DNA of 64,000 bases from Edaphochlamys debaryana (lineage: Eukaryota; Chlorophyta; Chlorophyceae; Chlamydomonadales). Shown here piece after piece: positions 49,789 to 61,900 of the stretch (positions are counted from its first letter, which is position 1; each line of letters begins with the position of its first letter). The position numbers and the translations under genes were made by a program. The notes under the pieces are model-generated. The model searched no databases. It was given only the letters and a program-made list of their open reading frames with translations, and was not told the DNA's origin. The stretch is from contig JAEHOE010000060.1 of assembly GCA_016858145.1 (NCBI GenBank), positions 186,001 to 250,000 of the forward strand. The letters are read 5' to 3'.

Positions 49789-52700
49789 ATGGCCCTGCAG
49801 GCCTCTCTGCGTCGTCAAGCTCCGGCCTGCCAGGGGCGCTCGCGAGCGCTGCCAACGTGAGCATCGGATATCCAACTGCTGTGATGTATCTGCAAGTTTG
49901 GCGCGATGCGCTGACAGGTGGCCACCTGGTTGATGCCACTTCGTGCCCGCGCGCAGTCGCCTGCCGTTCAAGCCTGCTTTCAGTACACAACCATGTGCCA
50001 AGGCTGGGCAGCCGCTGGCACGGGAGAGCTGGGCCGGTATGTCGGCTTCCACTTGCTTGCATCAATTGGGCCTTGTCGTCCTCGCGCTGACAGGCCCTAC
50101 AACCGTGCAGGACCAGCTGTGAGGACTGGAGCCTCCGCGACCTTCACCGCGGCTCCGGCGGTGACGGCCCCTGCTCATGAGGCCGAGCCGACGGGCGAGT
50201 CCTTCCCCTGGCTGTCCCAGTGGTATCCCGCAGCCATCGTGGCAGACTTGGACCCCCGCCGGCCCCACGCCACCCACCTCCTGGGCATCCCCATGGCCCT
50301 GTGGCGGGACTCCAAGGGCGCCTGGAGGGCCGTGGAGGACAGGTGCCCGCACAGGTGAGGACAGGGCGTCTGGCGTTAAGACTGGAGGCGTGGAGGGGCT
50401 ACCTGCCTCAGCTCACCCCAATCACACGCTCCTACCCTGCCCCCCCCCCCAGGCTTGCTCCCCTGTCCGAGGGCCGCCTCGAGTCGGACGGCACGCTCCA
50501 GTGCGCGTACCACGGCTGGCAGTTCAACGGGCGGGGCGCGTGCACGCACATCCCGCAGCTCCGCGGCGACGACAAGGCGCAGCAGGTGGCGTGCGCCAGT
50601 CGCCGCTCGTGCGTGCGCGCCTTCCCGGTGCAGGAGGTGCACGGACTGCTGTGGGTGCTGCCGGACAGCTCGGAGCAGGCGTGGGAGAAGGTGAGAGTCA
50701 GTGTGAACAACCCCGTTACCGTTTCTCAGGATTGGCCAAAAGGTGTCCGTACGACTCGCCGGTCAGGACCTGCCCGTCGTCAGCGGGGTTAGGACGTGCA
50801 CCTTCCCAACCTCTCCACACCGCTGCACTCCGTTTGCAACCCCCGCCGAACCCACCCACCCTCCCACCCAACCACCCGTGCAGGCGGCCTCCGCCACGCT
50901 GCCCTCAGTGGCCATGCGAGAGCTGCTGCCGGGCCAGCCCGAGGCGGAGGGCATCAAGCAGACCACCCAGTGGTTTGTTCGCGACCTGCCTGTGCGGTGA
51001 GACCAGGGGCCTTGCTCGGACGGGAGGCACGGCTATGGCCTGGGCGTCTTGGGGGACTGGGTGGAGGCGCGCTGGGAACGCGGGCCAGACCCGACGACCG
51101 TGTCTTAAAGGGATTCCCGTCCTGACTACCCGCAACTGCCACCGACTGCCACAGCTTCGACACTCTGTGCGAGAACGTGGCGGACCCCAGCCACGGTGCG
51201 GAAGCGTGGGGGCACTGGGGATTCCGGTTGTGAGGGCGTCGGGGCACCCGCGCCGTTGCGGGACGAGGGGTAGCTGGGGGATTCTGTGGGGCTCAGCCCC
51301 GGGGCGAGTCTTTGGACGGGGCGCAGAGGAGGCGAGGGGGGGATGTTTGGGTGGCCGGCCCCATGTGGGTCGGCTGATGTGGGTCGGCCCGCGACCGTGT
51401 CACATTGCTGCCCCCTCCCCGCTCCTGCCCGCGCAGTGTCCTTCGCGCACCACGGCGTCCAGGGCAAGCGCCAGAACGAGAACGGCACCACCACCCGCCT
51501 GGTGCCGGGCAGCCTCGGACTGGCGGGGTGAGGTTTAGGGGGAAGTGCTTGGAGGTTACATGGCCCCGAACAAGGAACACCCACACCGCGAATGCGCCGA
51601 TTCCTGCGCATGAACCACCATCTGCAAGGTCTCACGCGTTGCGTCCCTTCAACGTGCCCCGTCGCCCTGCCTCCGCAGCTTCCAGTTTGAGTTGGATGCC
51701 AAGAACCCCCGCTTCCCGCCGGGCCAGGCCTCCTTCCAGGCGCCCAACTTCTTCCGGTGCGTGCAGCGTGTTGGGGGTCCCAACACCACGTCGGGGGCAT
51801 AGCTGTTCCGCTGGCTCAGGGCATCTCCCAGCGCCAACCTGTACCCAAGCACCCTTGCGCATTTGGGAGGACCCACCTCTTGGGCCCCGTCTGACCCTTT
51901 GCGTGTGTGTTCGTGCACCCCGCCCCTCCTCCACCGCAGCTACGGCACGCCCTTCCGCTCGCTCAACGTGTACGCCGTGCCCACGCGCCCCGGCTGGTCC
52001 CGCCTGTACGCCACCTTCACTGCGGTGGGGCTGAGACGGAGGGATGGGGCTATGAGCATGTGGGCCGTGAACGCGCGAAACACTGGGCACTCACGAGTCA
52101 CGACCCTGACGGTCTACCAGCTCGTTCCAAACGGGGTCTGTGCATGCCCTGCACCCGTTCTGGGCGGTGGCCGGCATAGTGTGTGGGCGCGCCATGCAGT
52201 ATGTGGTTGGAGTGCCGTCGAAGTTACGTTGCCAATGACGACTGTTCCTGCAGGACACGAGGGCCAAGAGCCCCGTGCCGCCGCTGGTGAACGCCATCTT
52301 CGGATTCGTGGAGTCGCAGTCCTGGCTGGGTGAGGCCTCAGGCCCAGGGGTTGCTGCCGGGCGAGTGCCCTGCTTTGGGGCGGTCCAACCACTGGCCACA
52401 GGCAGCCTGAGCACACGGCCCTTGGCCACCGGGACTCTGTGCTTAGGCCCCCGGCCCTCCACCTGCACCAGGGGTATCTCCTCGCGCAGCCCATGACTCC
52501 CTCCTCCGCCAACCGCGCCCTGCACCCCGCAGAGCACATTGCCCAGCGGCACGCGGTCCTGGATGGAGACACGGTGGGTGCGTGGGCACACGCATAGGCA
52601 GGGAACCCTCGGTCGCGGCAGCGGATGGGCGCACAGGTATCGAGAGCACCACGGGCAGTCGCCGGGGCGCCGCGTCCCTTTTTCGACCTTAGCCAACCGT

Positions 52701-53591
52701 CCCTAGCAACCCCTCCCTATCCTACGCCCCGTTCAGCTGTCGTCACTCCTTCTCGCCCCCGCCCCCGTTTGGTCCTCCCCTGCCCCGCAGTACATGCTGC
52801 ACGTGCAGGAGCGGCTGCTGCTGAACCGCGACAACGACTGGCGCACCGGCTACTACATGCCGGCGCCCGCGGACGGGTCCGTGGTGGCCATGCGCCGGTG
52901 GTTCGACGAGGTGGGCCCCTGTCCGGCACACTGGAGGACCAGCGGCGCCGGGATGTGGTAGTCCGGCGAATCTTGATCTTGGAGAGCGGATACGGCGCGG
53001 TGTGGACTTGCCCTCTCAGCAAAGCGCCGCACGTGCACCCCATGCCTTCCCAATCCTCCCCTTCCCCGCCTACCACCCCCCACGCAGTTCGGCGGCGCCG
53101 TGCCCACGTGCGAGCCCGGCACGCCCATGCCGCCCCAGATGACCAAGCGCGAGGTGCAGGACCGGTACCACACGCACACGGTCAACTGTCGGCACTGCAA
53201 GAAGGTGGGCCGTGGCGGGGGAAGGGTGCAAGGAAGAGGCAACCTAGATCACACCAACAATGTCCGTCATCAATCGCTGCTGATCTGGATCTGGCGATCA
53301 CTGCGAGTGTAATAGGACCATGCTGTGCAAACGAACATGCCTCTCAACCCATGACCTGGCGGCCTGCAGGCGATGCGGAACACGGAGATTGCTATGGCCG
53401 CCGCTGCGGTTGCGGGCGTGGTGGCTGCCGTGTGGCTGGTGGCGCGTGCGCTGGTGGGTGCGCCGCTGCTGGCGCCCGCGACTGCGCTGGGGGCGGCAGC
53501 GGTGGTGGCGTGTGGGCTGCTGGTGCGGGCGCTGGCGGGGCTGCGGGAGCAGTTCGTGTACGTCGACTATGTGCACGCGGACAAGCACTGA
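49789..53591 (+). CDS. Rieske oxygenase, pheophorbide a oxygenase (PAO)-like, copy 1
   Basis: Thirteen exons: 49789-49856, 50094-50354, 50453-50690, 50884-50996, 51155-51195, 51437-51527, 51679-51756, 51940-52024, 52254-52329, 52533-52573, 52791-52910, 53088-53204, 53370-53591; 516 residues. MALQASLRRQAPACQGRSR is a typical algal plastid transit start. The Rieske 2Fe-2S site is Cys107/His109 (DRCPHR) and Cys127/His130 (CAYHGW). The mononuclear iron site lies in ENVADPSHVSFAHHG (His240, His245). A C-terminal CxxC (NCRHC, 438-441) and two hydrophobic helices in the last exon complete the PAO/TIC55/PTC52 family plan: membrane-anchored plastid oxygenases, of which PAO opens the chlorophyll-derived ring. 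The exact substrate cannot be told. Middle exons differ strongly from copies 2 and 3, whereas exon 3 and most of the last exon are nearly identical to them. Confidence 0.85.
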
Positions 53592-54088
53592 GGGGGGAGA
53601 ATGAGGCGGAGGAGGGGATGGGGTCGGGGGAGACATAAGGAAGGCAAATGCGAGGGATGGAGGAAAGAGGGTGAAGAGTACGAGGGCTTGCGATGTGGGC
53701 GGGGGCCGTCTGTGAGAATGTTGCACTATTTAGAGATGAAGCAGCCAGCGGGCTACAAGTATACCTAATGCATTCTCGTGTTGCTGGGACGTTGCAATGA
53801 GGCCCCTGGGCCAGGGTGGCGGCTATCGGGCATGTCGGGCGTTGTGGATCGGGAGGGAGGGGGTTGCCTAGTGGAGTGGCGCTGGGGCATCCCGCCCCTA
53901 CCAAACCTGACACGCGGAACTTAACCCAGGCACTGCAACTCTTCCATCGAGTGTCCTCTGACAAGCGTGTGATGGCCCGAGAAGCCAACTGCCGTCGTAC
54001 AGTCGACCACGTGTTCAGTTTAGAAGTTCGAAGGGTTCTTGCAGTATACGTTCAAACCGACTTTTGGAACAGAGTCAAGACCAGCAAC
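53592..54088. other. Intergenic region, Rieske copies 1 and 2
   Basis: About 500 bp. The part around 53720-53990 resembles 57930-58230 (for example the agatgaagcag and gggctacaa stretches), so the duplicated unit included the upstream region. No gene recognised. Confidence 0.5.
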
Positions 54089-57000
54089 ATGCGGGCCAGC
54101 TCCAGCCTCTCGGGGCGACCCTTGGATGGAGGCGCGCATCAGCATCCAGCATGTGCACCGACGCTTGTTCGGCAGCAACTGTCGGGTCGCGCAGCTCAAG
54201 CAACTACGGGTCGGTCGTTTGCGGCACATCGGTGTGTCCCGCCGCTTCTGGCGAAAAAAAGCCGACCGAAGTGGGCGTTGGGCTCACGAGCTGCGCGGGC
54301 ATTTACGCTCGGTATGTGTGGCAAAGCTCAGAACATAAGTTGTCCAAAAGCTCTTGGCGTAGTCTTTGCGCCCTCACGTTTTGGCGCCACACCTGTTGCA
54401 TGTAACGCAAAGCTCATCGGTGCAGGTGTCGCGACCACACACGTTGCTGAGGGCAGCAATGTCTCCACTGCGACAGCGGAGCAACGCCAGCCGACGGGCG
54501 AGGGGCTGGCCAGCAGCCCTCAGCCCCAGCCCGCGGTCGGCTCCTTCCCCTGGCTGTCGCAATGGTACCCGGTCGGCCTTTTGACTGACCTGGACCCCCG
54601 CCGGCCCCACGCCACCCACCTCCTGGGTATCCCCATGGCTCTGTGGCGGGACTCCAAGGGCGCCTGGAGGGCCGTTGAGGACAGGTGCCCGCACAGGTGA
54701 GGACATGGCGTGTGGCGTGAAGACTGGAGGCGTGGAGGCTACCTGCCTCAGCTCACCCCAATCACACGCTCCTACCCTGGCCCCCTCCCCAGGCTTGCCC
54801 CCCTGTCCGAGGGCCGCCTCGAGTCGGACGGCACGCTCCAGTGCGCGTACCACGGCTGGCAGTTCGACGGGCGGGGCGCGTGCACGCACATCCCGCAGCT
54901 CCGCGGCGACGACAAGGCGCAGCAGGTGGCGTGCGCCAGCCGCCGCTCGTGCGTGCGCGCCTTCCCGGTGCAGGAGGTGCACGGACTGCTGTGGGTGCTG
55001 CCGGACAGCTCGGAGCAGGCGTGGGAGAAGGTAAGAGCCTTCGGGTGTCTGGCAGGGAGGCACCGGCCGCCAGAAGGGCTGCCAACGGTTCTGGCCTTTC
55101 CTGGTGTTAACGGCTGCTGGCACGCACGCAGGCTGCCACGAACCCAACGCCCCGGAATGCTCTCCCCGAGCTTCTACCCCCTGAGCGCCGGACCCAGGGC
55201 TCAGGGGGCCAGGCTCAGGGGTCGAGCCGCAATGTGGAGCAGGGGCTGGCGAAGAGCCCTTCCGGGGCGCCGAAGCAGTGGCAGCAGTACGCGAGCTGGT
55301 TTGTGCGGGACCTGCCCCTGCGGTGAGTGAGATTCCTGGCATTGGCATATCAAGGTGTTGGCGACAACAAGCGACGCTTATGCACAACATCGCCATGTCC
55401 CACGTCCCATGACGCCACGCCCCATCCTGCTTTTTTTGGCAAGAAACCTTTGTGCGCCGCCATGGTTTGGTTACCGACAGCCATTGCTGCCCTTGTGCCG
55501 TAGATACGACACGACAACCGAGAACCTCATCGACCCCACACACAGTATGTAGAAGCGTCAGGCTCTGCCGGTGCCTAGTAAGGCTGTCAGTGCCTGTCAG
55601 GATGGTGCCGGGTCTCAAACTGCAGGGATGCACTGCTCTCCCATCTGCCCTCCTCACCCTCACCCCTCCCTTCCCCATGGCCCGCTGCCGCGCCGTGGCC
55701 AGTCTTCTTCGCCCACCACGGGTGCGAAGGGGGCCCGTGGAGAGGGCGGAAGGGGAGCAAGAGGGCCCAGCTCTGTCATGCGCAGCCCTGCGAACAGGGG
55801 CGACCCTAACCGTGTGTGTGCTTCGCTTCCACTTTCGCGCATGTCACGCTCACTTGGCATCCTGCCGTACAGAATCATGGTGAGCCTAGGCGCCGGGCCA
55901 ACGCTGCTTCACCTGCTCGTGTGCTACTTTGCCCCTCACCTCGCTGCCTCCCGCCGCTCCGCGCCCCCCGCATGCCGCAGGGCAATCGCGCCATGGAGCA
56001 GGGCACACAGATGACCGTGGACGCAGCGGACGGCGGCGGCTTCAGGGGTGCGCGCTGTCACGTGTCCTAACCCTGTCTTAGCACGGACTTTCCGTACGGC
56101 AAGCTGCCGAGCGACCGCACCCGCCACCTACCTTACTTCTCCTATGCCCTTGACCGGGCCTTGCGCTTGCCCCAACCCTCAGCGACCTACAACATGACTG
56201 GCCGGCCGGGGACCGTCATCTTCCAGGCGCCATGCTTGACCCGGTAAGCGCCAGCGCCCCAGAACGGTGCCCCTCCAAGCACAGGCCGGACCGCGTGGCA
56301 TGGGGTCGTCTTGTTTGTCATCCCGTATGCGGGCCGGCCTCGCCCCTAAGACAGCCCGATCGTCACGTGCGTCACAAGTAAGGACCGAGCGACGCGTGTC
56401 GTACGATGTCGTAGGTACGAGGCCGGGCCCGCCGCCACCAGCATCTACGCCGTACCCACCAAGCCCGGCTGGACCAGGGTCTTCCACGGCTACGTGCGAG
56501 TGGGTGCGCGGGGGAGGAAGCTTGCGGGCGCAAATGCGCCTACTCAGCGCAGGCCCCCCACCTAAGCCTTGTGGGTTTTGCTCCCTGCCGAGATGCTGCA
56601 CTGCACTGCACTGACTTCCAATCCTGGAGTACAGACTGTGCTCACGGCGGGCGCAAGATTTCGCTCAGATCACCCAACGCTCAGATCACCCAAGCCAGGC
56701 CTGAGTTTCTTTGCTTCCGCTTGGTTCCGCCCGCAGGACCCCGGCTTCCAGCCTGGAGACCGCTGGCCGGCCTGGCAGCGGCCGTGGCGCCAATACATCT
56801 CGAATCAGACGTGGGCAGGTGCGTGTGACCGCCCTTCACGACTGTTCATGCCTGCACGCCACATACTGCCGGACCTGCAGGGCCAGGGCTGACCCCACTG
56901 GTTGCCGCCCCTCTGCCCTCACACCGCAGAGCATATCCGCCTCCGGCACCCCATCTTTGATGGCGACACGCACTTCCTGCACGTGCAGGTGGGGCAGAGA

Positions 57001-57688
57001 GGGGTTGGGCCGGTGGGAGTCGGGCCGCTAGGCAGCCGCGCGCCCAGGGCTGCAGGGCTGAGGGTGTCGGTGCACCGCCCTTCCAGCTCCCCTTCCGTCT
57101 CCCCTTCTCAGGAGCGGCAGCTGCTGGGCGAGGGCAACGACTGGCGCCGCAGCTTCTACATGCCGGCGCCGGGGGACCGCTCCGTGGTCGCCCTGCGGAA
57201 GTGGCTGGACGAGCTGGGCGGCGCCGTGCCCACGTGCGAGCCCGGCACGCCCATGCCGCCCCAGATGACTAAGCGCCAGACCATCGACCGCTACGCGCAG
57301 CACACGGCGCACTGCCGCCACTGCAGCGAGGTACGGCATGCTGCGTGCTGGGCGTGCGGCGCTGTCCTGGTCGGGAAGCGATGTGGGTCAGGCAGGCAGA
57401 GTCGGGCTGCCCGGACCCACTTGACTTTGCCTCGTTCTTCACTCGACTGTTGTCCCTTCCTCCCAGGCCCTCCGCAACACAGAGCGCGGCATGGCCGCCG
57501 CTGCGGTTGCGGGCGTGGTGGCTGCCGTGTGGCTGGTGGCGCGTGCGCTGGTGGGTGCGCCGCTGCTGGCGCCCGCGACTGCGCTGGGGGCGGCGGCGGT
57601 GGTGGTGTGTGGGCTGCTGGTGCGGGCGCTGGCGGGGCTGCGGGAGCAATTCGTGTACGTCGACTATGTGCACGCGGACAAGCACTGA
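54089..57688 (+). CDS. Rieske oxygenase, PAO-like, copy 2
   Basis: Fourteen exons: 54089-54311, 54426-54696, 54793-55030, 55132-55322, 55504-55544, 55703-55721, 55873-55879, 55981-56047, 56183-56243, 56415-56499, 56737-56818, 56930-56988, 57112-57330, 57467-57688; 594 residues. A long basic N-terminus (MRASSSLSGRPL) fits a plastid transit peptide. Rieske ligands are Cys162/His164 and Cys182/His185; the iron site is ENLIDPTHIFFAHHG (His321, His326); CxxC is HCRHC (516-519); two C-terminal membrane helices follow. The 7-nt microexon 55873-55879 (aatcatg) encodes the end of Gly-Ile-Met just after the iron ligands; without it the frame is lost. Exon 4 adds a Gln/Ser/Gly-rich linker absent from copy 1. 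Intron 1 (114 nt) is free of stops and a multiple of three, so retention would keep the frame. Confidence 0.85.
55873..55879 (+). other. 7-nt microexon of Rieske copy 2
   Basis: The sequence aatcatg is bounded by cgtacag and gtgagc. It joins phase 2 (HHG) to phase 0 (GNRAMEQGTQ) to read Gly-Ile-Met-Gly. The same arrangement is in copy 3 (60109-60115). Confidence 0.7.
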
Positions 57689-58345
57689 TGCATCAAGGGG
57701 AGGCCGGGTGGCGGATGGGATGAACATGGCCGGGGAGAGTTGTGGCACTATTGTCCAGGGCTCTGACGCGACGTGTGGAGCGTGTGGGGGAAGGAGGGGG
57801 GAGAGGAGGGGGAGGGAGGGATTATTAAAGACAATGGGGCGTAGCGCCGCGGTGTGTTGGCGTCGCATTTTCGGCCGACGCGCGAGGGAGGAGAGAGGGA
57901 GCAGGGAGAGGTGAGAGTATGAGGGCTGGTGCCTGGCGGGGGCCGCCTGTCAGAGGTGCACTAATGAGAGATGAAGCAGGCCAGTGGGCTACAAATGTAC
58001 CTCATGCAATCTCAGGTTGCTCGGACGTGCTAAAAGGCCCCCGGGCGAGGGGTTAAGTGCCGGCATAGCGGGCCTTGTGCTGCCTGCAGGAGGGGGTGCT
58101 GCCTGCCTAGAGGGGGTGGCGCTGGGGCAACCCACCCCACCCCAACCTGACCCGTGAAACTTGACCCATGAAGAACAATTCTCCAACCGAGTGGCCTCCG
58201 ACAGCGGGAAAGCGTGACGGCCCCAAAACAGCCGCACACGCCTGATTGCCAACTGCCGTCGTACAGTCGTACATTGGTACGGTGTGTTCAGGACACCTTG
58301 CAAGTAATGCCTACATGACGGGGTCGAGCATAAATCCCGCGAACA
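57689..58345. other. Intergenic region, Rieske copies 2 and 3
   Basis: 3' UTR of copy 2 and promoter of copy 3, partly duplicated from the 53592-54088 region. No gene recognised. Confidence 0.5.
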
Positions 58346-61300
58346 ATGCACGCAAGCCCCAGCCTCTCGGGGCGACCCTTGGCTGGAGGCGAGCATCAGC
58401 GTCAAGCATGTGCACCGAAACTTGATCGGCAGCCACTGTCGGGTCGCGTAGAGCACGTAGTTAGCCGCCAACTGTCTGCGGCACATCGGGGCGCAGCGCA
58501 GCTTCTGGCGAGAAGCCGACCGAAGTGGGCGTTGGGCTCACGAGCTGCGCTGGGATCCACACTCGGTGAGTTTGCCGGCTCAAAACTCTGGGCTGAGGTT
58601 TTGCGCCTTCACGTTCTTGGCACCACGCGTCGCCCAGTTAGCAAGCATGTGACGCAAAGCTCATCGGTGCAGGCGTCGCGACCACACACGTTGCTGAGGG
58701 CAGCAATGTCTCCACTGCGACAGCGGAGCAACGCCAGCCGACGGGCGAGGGGCTGGCCAGCAGCCCTCAGCCCCAGCCCGCGGTCGGCTCCTTCCCCTGG
58801 CTGTCGCAATGGTACCCGGTCGGCCTTTTGACTGACCTGGACCCCCGCCGGCCCCACGCCACCCACCTCCTGGGCATCCCCATGGCCCTGTGGCGGGACT
58901 CCAAGGGCGCCTGGAGGGCCGTTGAGGACAGGTGCCCGCACAGGTGAGAACGGGGACAGCGGCGGGGGTTGAGGGTTGTGGCTTTTGGGCTCTGGTGTCC
59001 GTTTGCACACGCAACCTATTCCCCCTCCTGCCGCGCCCCTACCCTGCCCCCCCCCAGACTTGCCCCCCTGTCCGAGGGCCGCCTCGAGTCGGATGGCACG
59101 CTCCAGTGCGCGTACCACGGCTGGCAGTTCGACGGGCGGGGCGCGTGCACGCACATCCCGCAGCTCCGCGGCGACGACAAGGCGCAGCAGGTGGCGTGCG
59201 CCAGCCGCCGCTCGTGCGTGCGCGCCTTCCCGGTGCAGGAGGTGCACGGACTGCTGTGGGTGCTGCCGGACAGCTCGGAGCAGGCGTGGGAGAAGGTAAG
59301 AGCCTTCGGGTGTCTGGCAGGGAGGCACCGGCCGCCAGAAGGGCTGCCAACGGCTCTGGCCTTTCCTGGTGTTTACATCTGCTGGCACGCACGCAGGCTT
59401 CCACGAACCCAACGCCCCGGAATGCTCTCCCCGAGCTTCTACCCCCTGAGCGCCGGACCCAGGGCTCAGGGGGCCAGGCTCAGGTGTCGAGCCACAATGC
59501 GGAGCAGGGGCAGGGGCCGGCGGAGAGCCCTTCTGGGGCGCCAAAGCAGTGGCAGCAGTACGCGAGCTGGTTTGTGCGGGACCTGCCCCTGCGGTAGGTA
59601 CAGTACCTGGCATTGATGTTAGGATGCGTGGCAATCAAGCGACCGTCGTGCGCTATGGTTCCGTTGACGATGATCTGCACCCAGCCGGAATGGTGACGTC
59701 CCATGACGCCACGTCCCTTTTTTCTTTTCTACGACGCAACCCTGCCGTAGGTACGACACAACAACCGAGAACCTCATCGACCCCACGCACGGTACATAGA
59801 AGCATCAAGGCTGTGTCGGGTGTCCAGAGCATGCTGTCCAGTCTCAACCTTCGGGGAAGCACTGCTGCACACCAGGCTGCCTCCCCTCAGTCCTCACCCC
59901 GCCCTCCGTTCCCCATGGCCCGCTGCCGCGCCGTGGCCAGTCTTCTTCGCCCACCACGGGTGCGAAGGGGGCCCGTGGAGAGGGCGGGAGGGTTGAGGGA
60001 GGTACCAGCTCTGTCATGCACAGCCCTGAGAACAGGAGCGACCCTAATCTTTTGGTGTCCCGGTTCCACCTTCGCGCATGCCACGCTCGCTGGCACCCTG
60101 CCGTACAGAGTCATGGTGAGCCCGGGCGAGGGCAATGAGGCCCTGACCTGCAGCAACGCTGGGCCAACGCTGCTTTGACTGCTCGTGTGCTACTTGCCCC
60201 TCACCTCGCTGCCTCCCGCCGCTCCGCGCCCCCCGCATGCCGCAGGGCAATCGCGCCATGGAGCAGGGCACACAGATGACCGTGGACGCAGCGGATGGCG
60301 GCGGCTTCACGGGTGCGCGCTGTCACGTGTCCATCGGAAAGCTGCCTAGCGAGTAGCAACCACACCCGCCACCTACCTTACTTCTCCTATGCCCTTGACC
60401 GGGCCTCCCGCTTGCCCAACTCCCAGCTGCCTTCAACATGACTGGCCGGCCGGGGACCGTCACCTTCCAGGCGCCATGCTTGACCCGGTAAGCGCCAGCG
60501 CCCCAAAACGGTGCCCGGTGCCCCACATGAACACCGGCCGGACTGCGCTGCTATGGGCTCATGTTGTGTGTCATGCTGTGTGCGGGCCGGCCTCGCTCCG
60601 GAGAGGTTGCCCATCGTGTACCGTAGCTCGCTGCACTATGAAGGACGATGTCGTACATTGTCGTAGGTACGACATCGGGCCCTTCGCCACCATCATCTAC
60701 GCCGTACCCACCAAGCCCGGCTGGAGCAGGGTCTTCCACGGCTACCTGCGGGTGGGCGCGGGGCATCAACCCTCCGGCCGCAAGATTACCTATTCCGATT
60801 AGAACCCCTGTGGTGCAAGACCCCTAGCCAGGCCGTGCCGTTTCACCCTGTTTCCAGACCGGCGTCATACCCATTTGCTAGAAACCCCAAGCTAGGCCTG
60901 GGGTTTCTTTGCTCTCAGCCGACGGCGCAGCTTGGTTCCGCCCGCAGGACCCCGGCTTCCAGCCTGGAGACCGCTGGCCGGCCTGGCAGCGGCCGTGGCG
61001 CCAATACATCTCGAATCAGACGTGGGCAGGTGCGTGTGACCGCCCTTCACGACTGTTCATGCCTGCACGCCACATACTGCCGGACCTGCAGGGCCAGGGC
61101 TGACCCCACTGGTTGCCGCCCCTCTGCCCTCACACCGCAGAGCACATCCGCCTCCGGCACCCCATCTTCGATGGCGACACGCACTTCCTGCACGTGCAGG
61201 TGGGGCAGAGGGGGGTCGGGCCGTTAGGAGGTCGGGCCGCTGGGCAGCCGCGCGCCCAGGGCTGCAGGGCTGAGGGTGTCGGTGCGCCGCCCTTCCAGCT

Positions 61301-61900
61301 CCCCTTCCGTCTCCCCTTCTCAGGAGCGGCAGCTGCTGGGCGAGGGCAACGACTGGCGCCGCAGCTTCTACATGCCGGCGCCGGGGGACCGCTCCGTGGT
61401 CGCCCTGCGGAAGTGGCTGGACGAGCTGGGCGGCGCCGTGCCCACGTGCGAGCCCGGCACGCCCATGCCGCCCCAGATGACTAAGCGCCAGACCATCGAC
61501 CGCTACGCGCAGCACACGGCGCACTGCCGCCACTGCAGCGAGGTACGGCATGCTGTGTGCTGGGCGTGCGGCGCTGTCCTGGTCGGGAAGCGATGTGGGT
61601 CAGGCAGGCAGAGTCGGGCAGCCCGGACCCACTTGACTTTGCCTCGTTCTTCACTCGACTGTTGTCCCTTCCTCCCAGGCCCTCCGCAACACAGAGCGCG
61701 GCATGGCCGCTGCTGCGGTTGCGGGCGTAGTGGCTGCCGTGTGGCTGGTGGCGCGTGCGCTGGTGGGTGCGCCGCTGCTGGCGCCCGCGACTGCGCTGGG
61801 GGCGGCGGCGGTGGTGGTGTGTGGGCTGCTGGTGCGGGCGCTGGCGGGGCTGCGGGAGCAGTTCGTGTACGTAGACTATGTGCACGCGGACAAGCACTGA
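58346..61900 (+). CDS. Rieske oxygenase, PAO-like, copy 3
   Basis: Fourteen exons: 58346-58565, 58673-58943, 59058-59295, 59397-59593, 59751-59791, 59941-59959, 60109-60115, 60246-60312, 60427-60487, 60667-60751, 60948-61029, 61141-61199, 61324-61542, 61679-61900; 595 residues. The exon lengths match copy 2 except for exons 1 and 4. Rieske ligands are Cys161/His163 and Cys181/His184; the iron site is ENLIDPTHVFFAHHG (His322, His327); CxxC HCRHC is at 517-520; two membrane helices end the protein. The 7-nt microexon (agtcatg) gives Gly-Val-Met. Introns 3, 11, 12 and 13 are nearly identical to those of copy 2, so the duplication or conversion is recent. Expected location is the plastid envelope or thylakoid; substrate unknown. 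Confidence 0.85.
60109..60115 (+). other. 7-nt microexon of Rieske copy 3
   Basis: The sequence agtcatg between cgtacag and gtgagc restores the frame between HHG and GNRAMEQ, as in copy 2. Confidence 0.7.
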
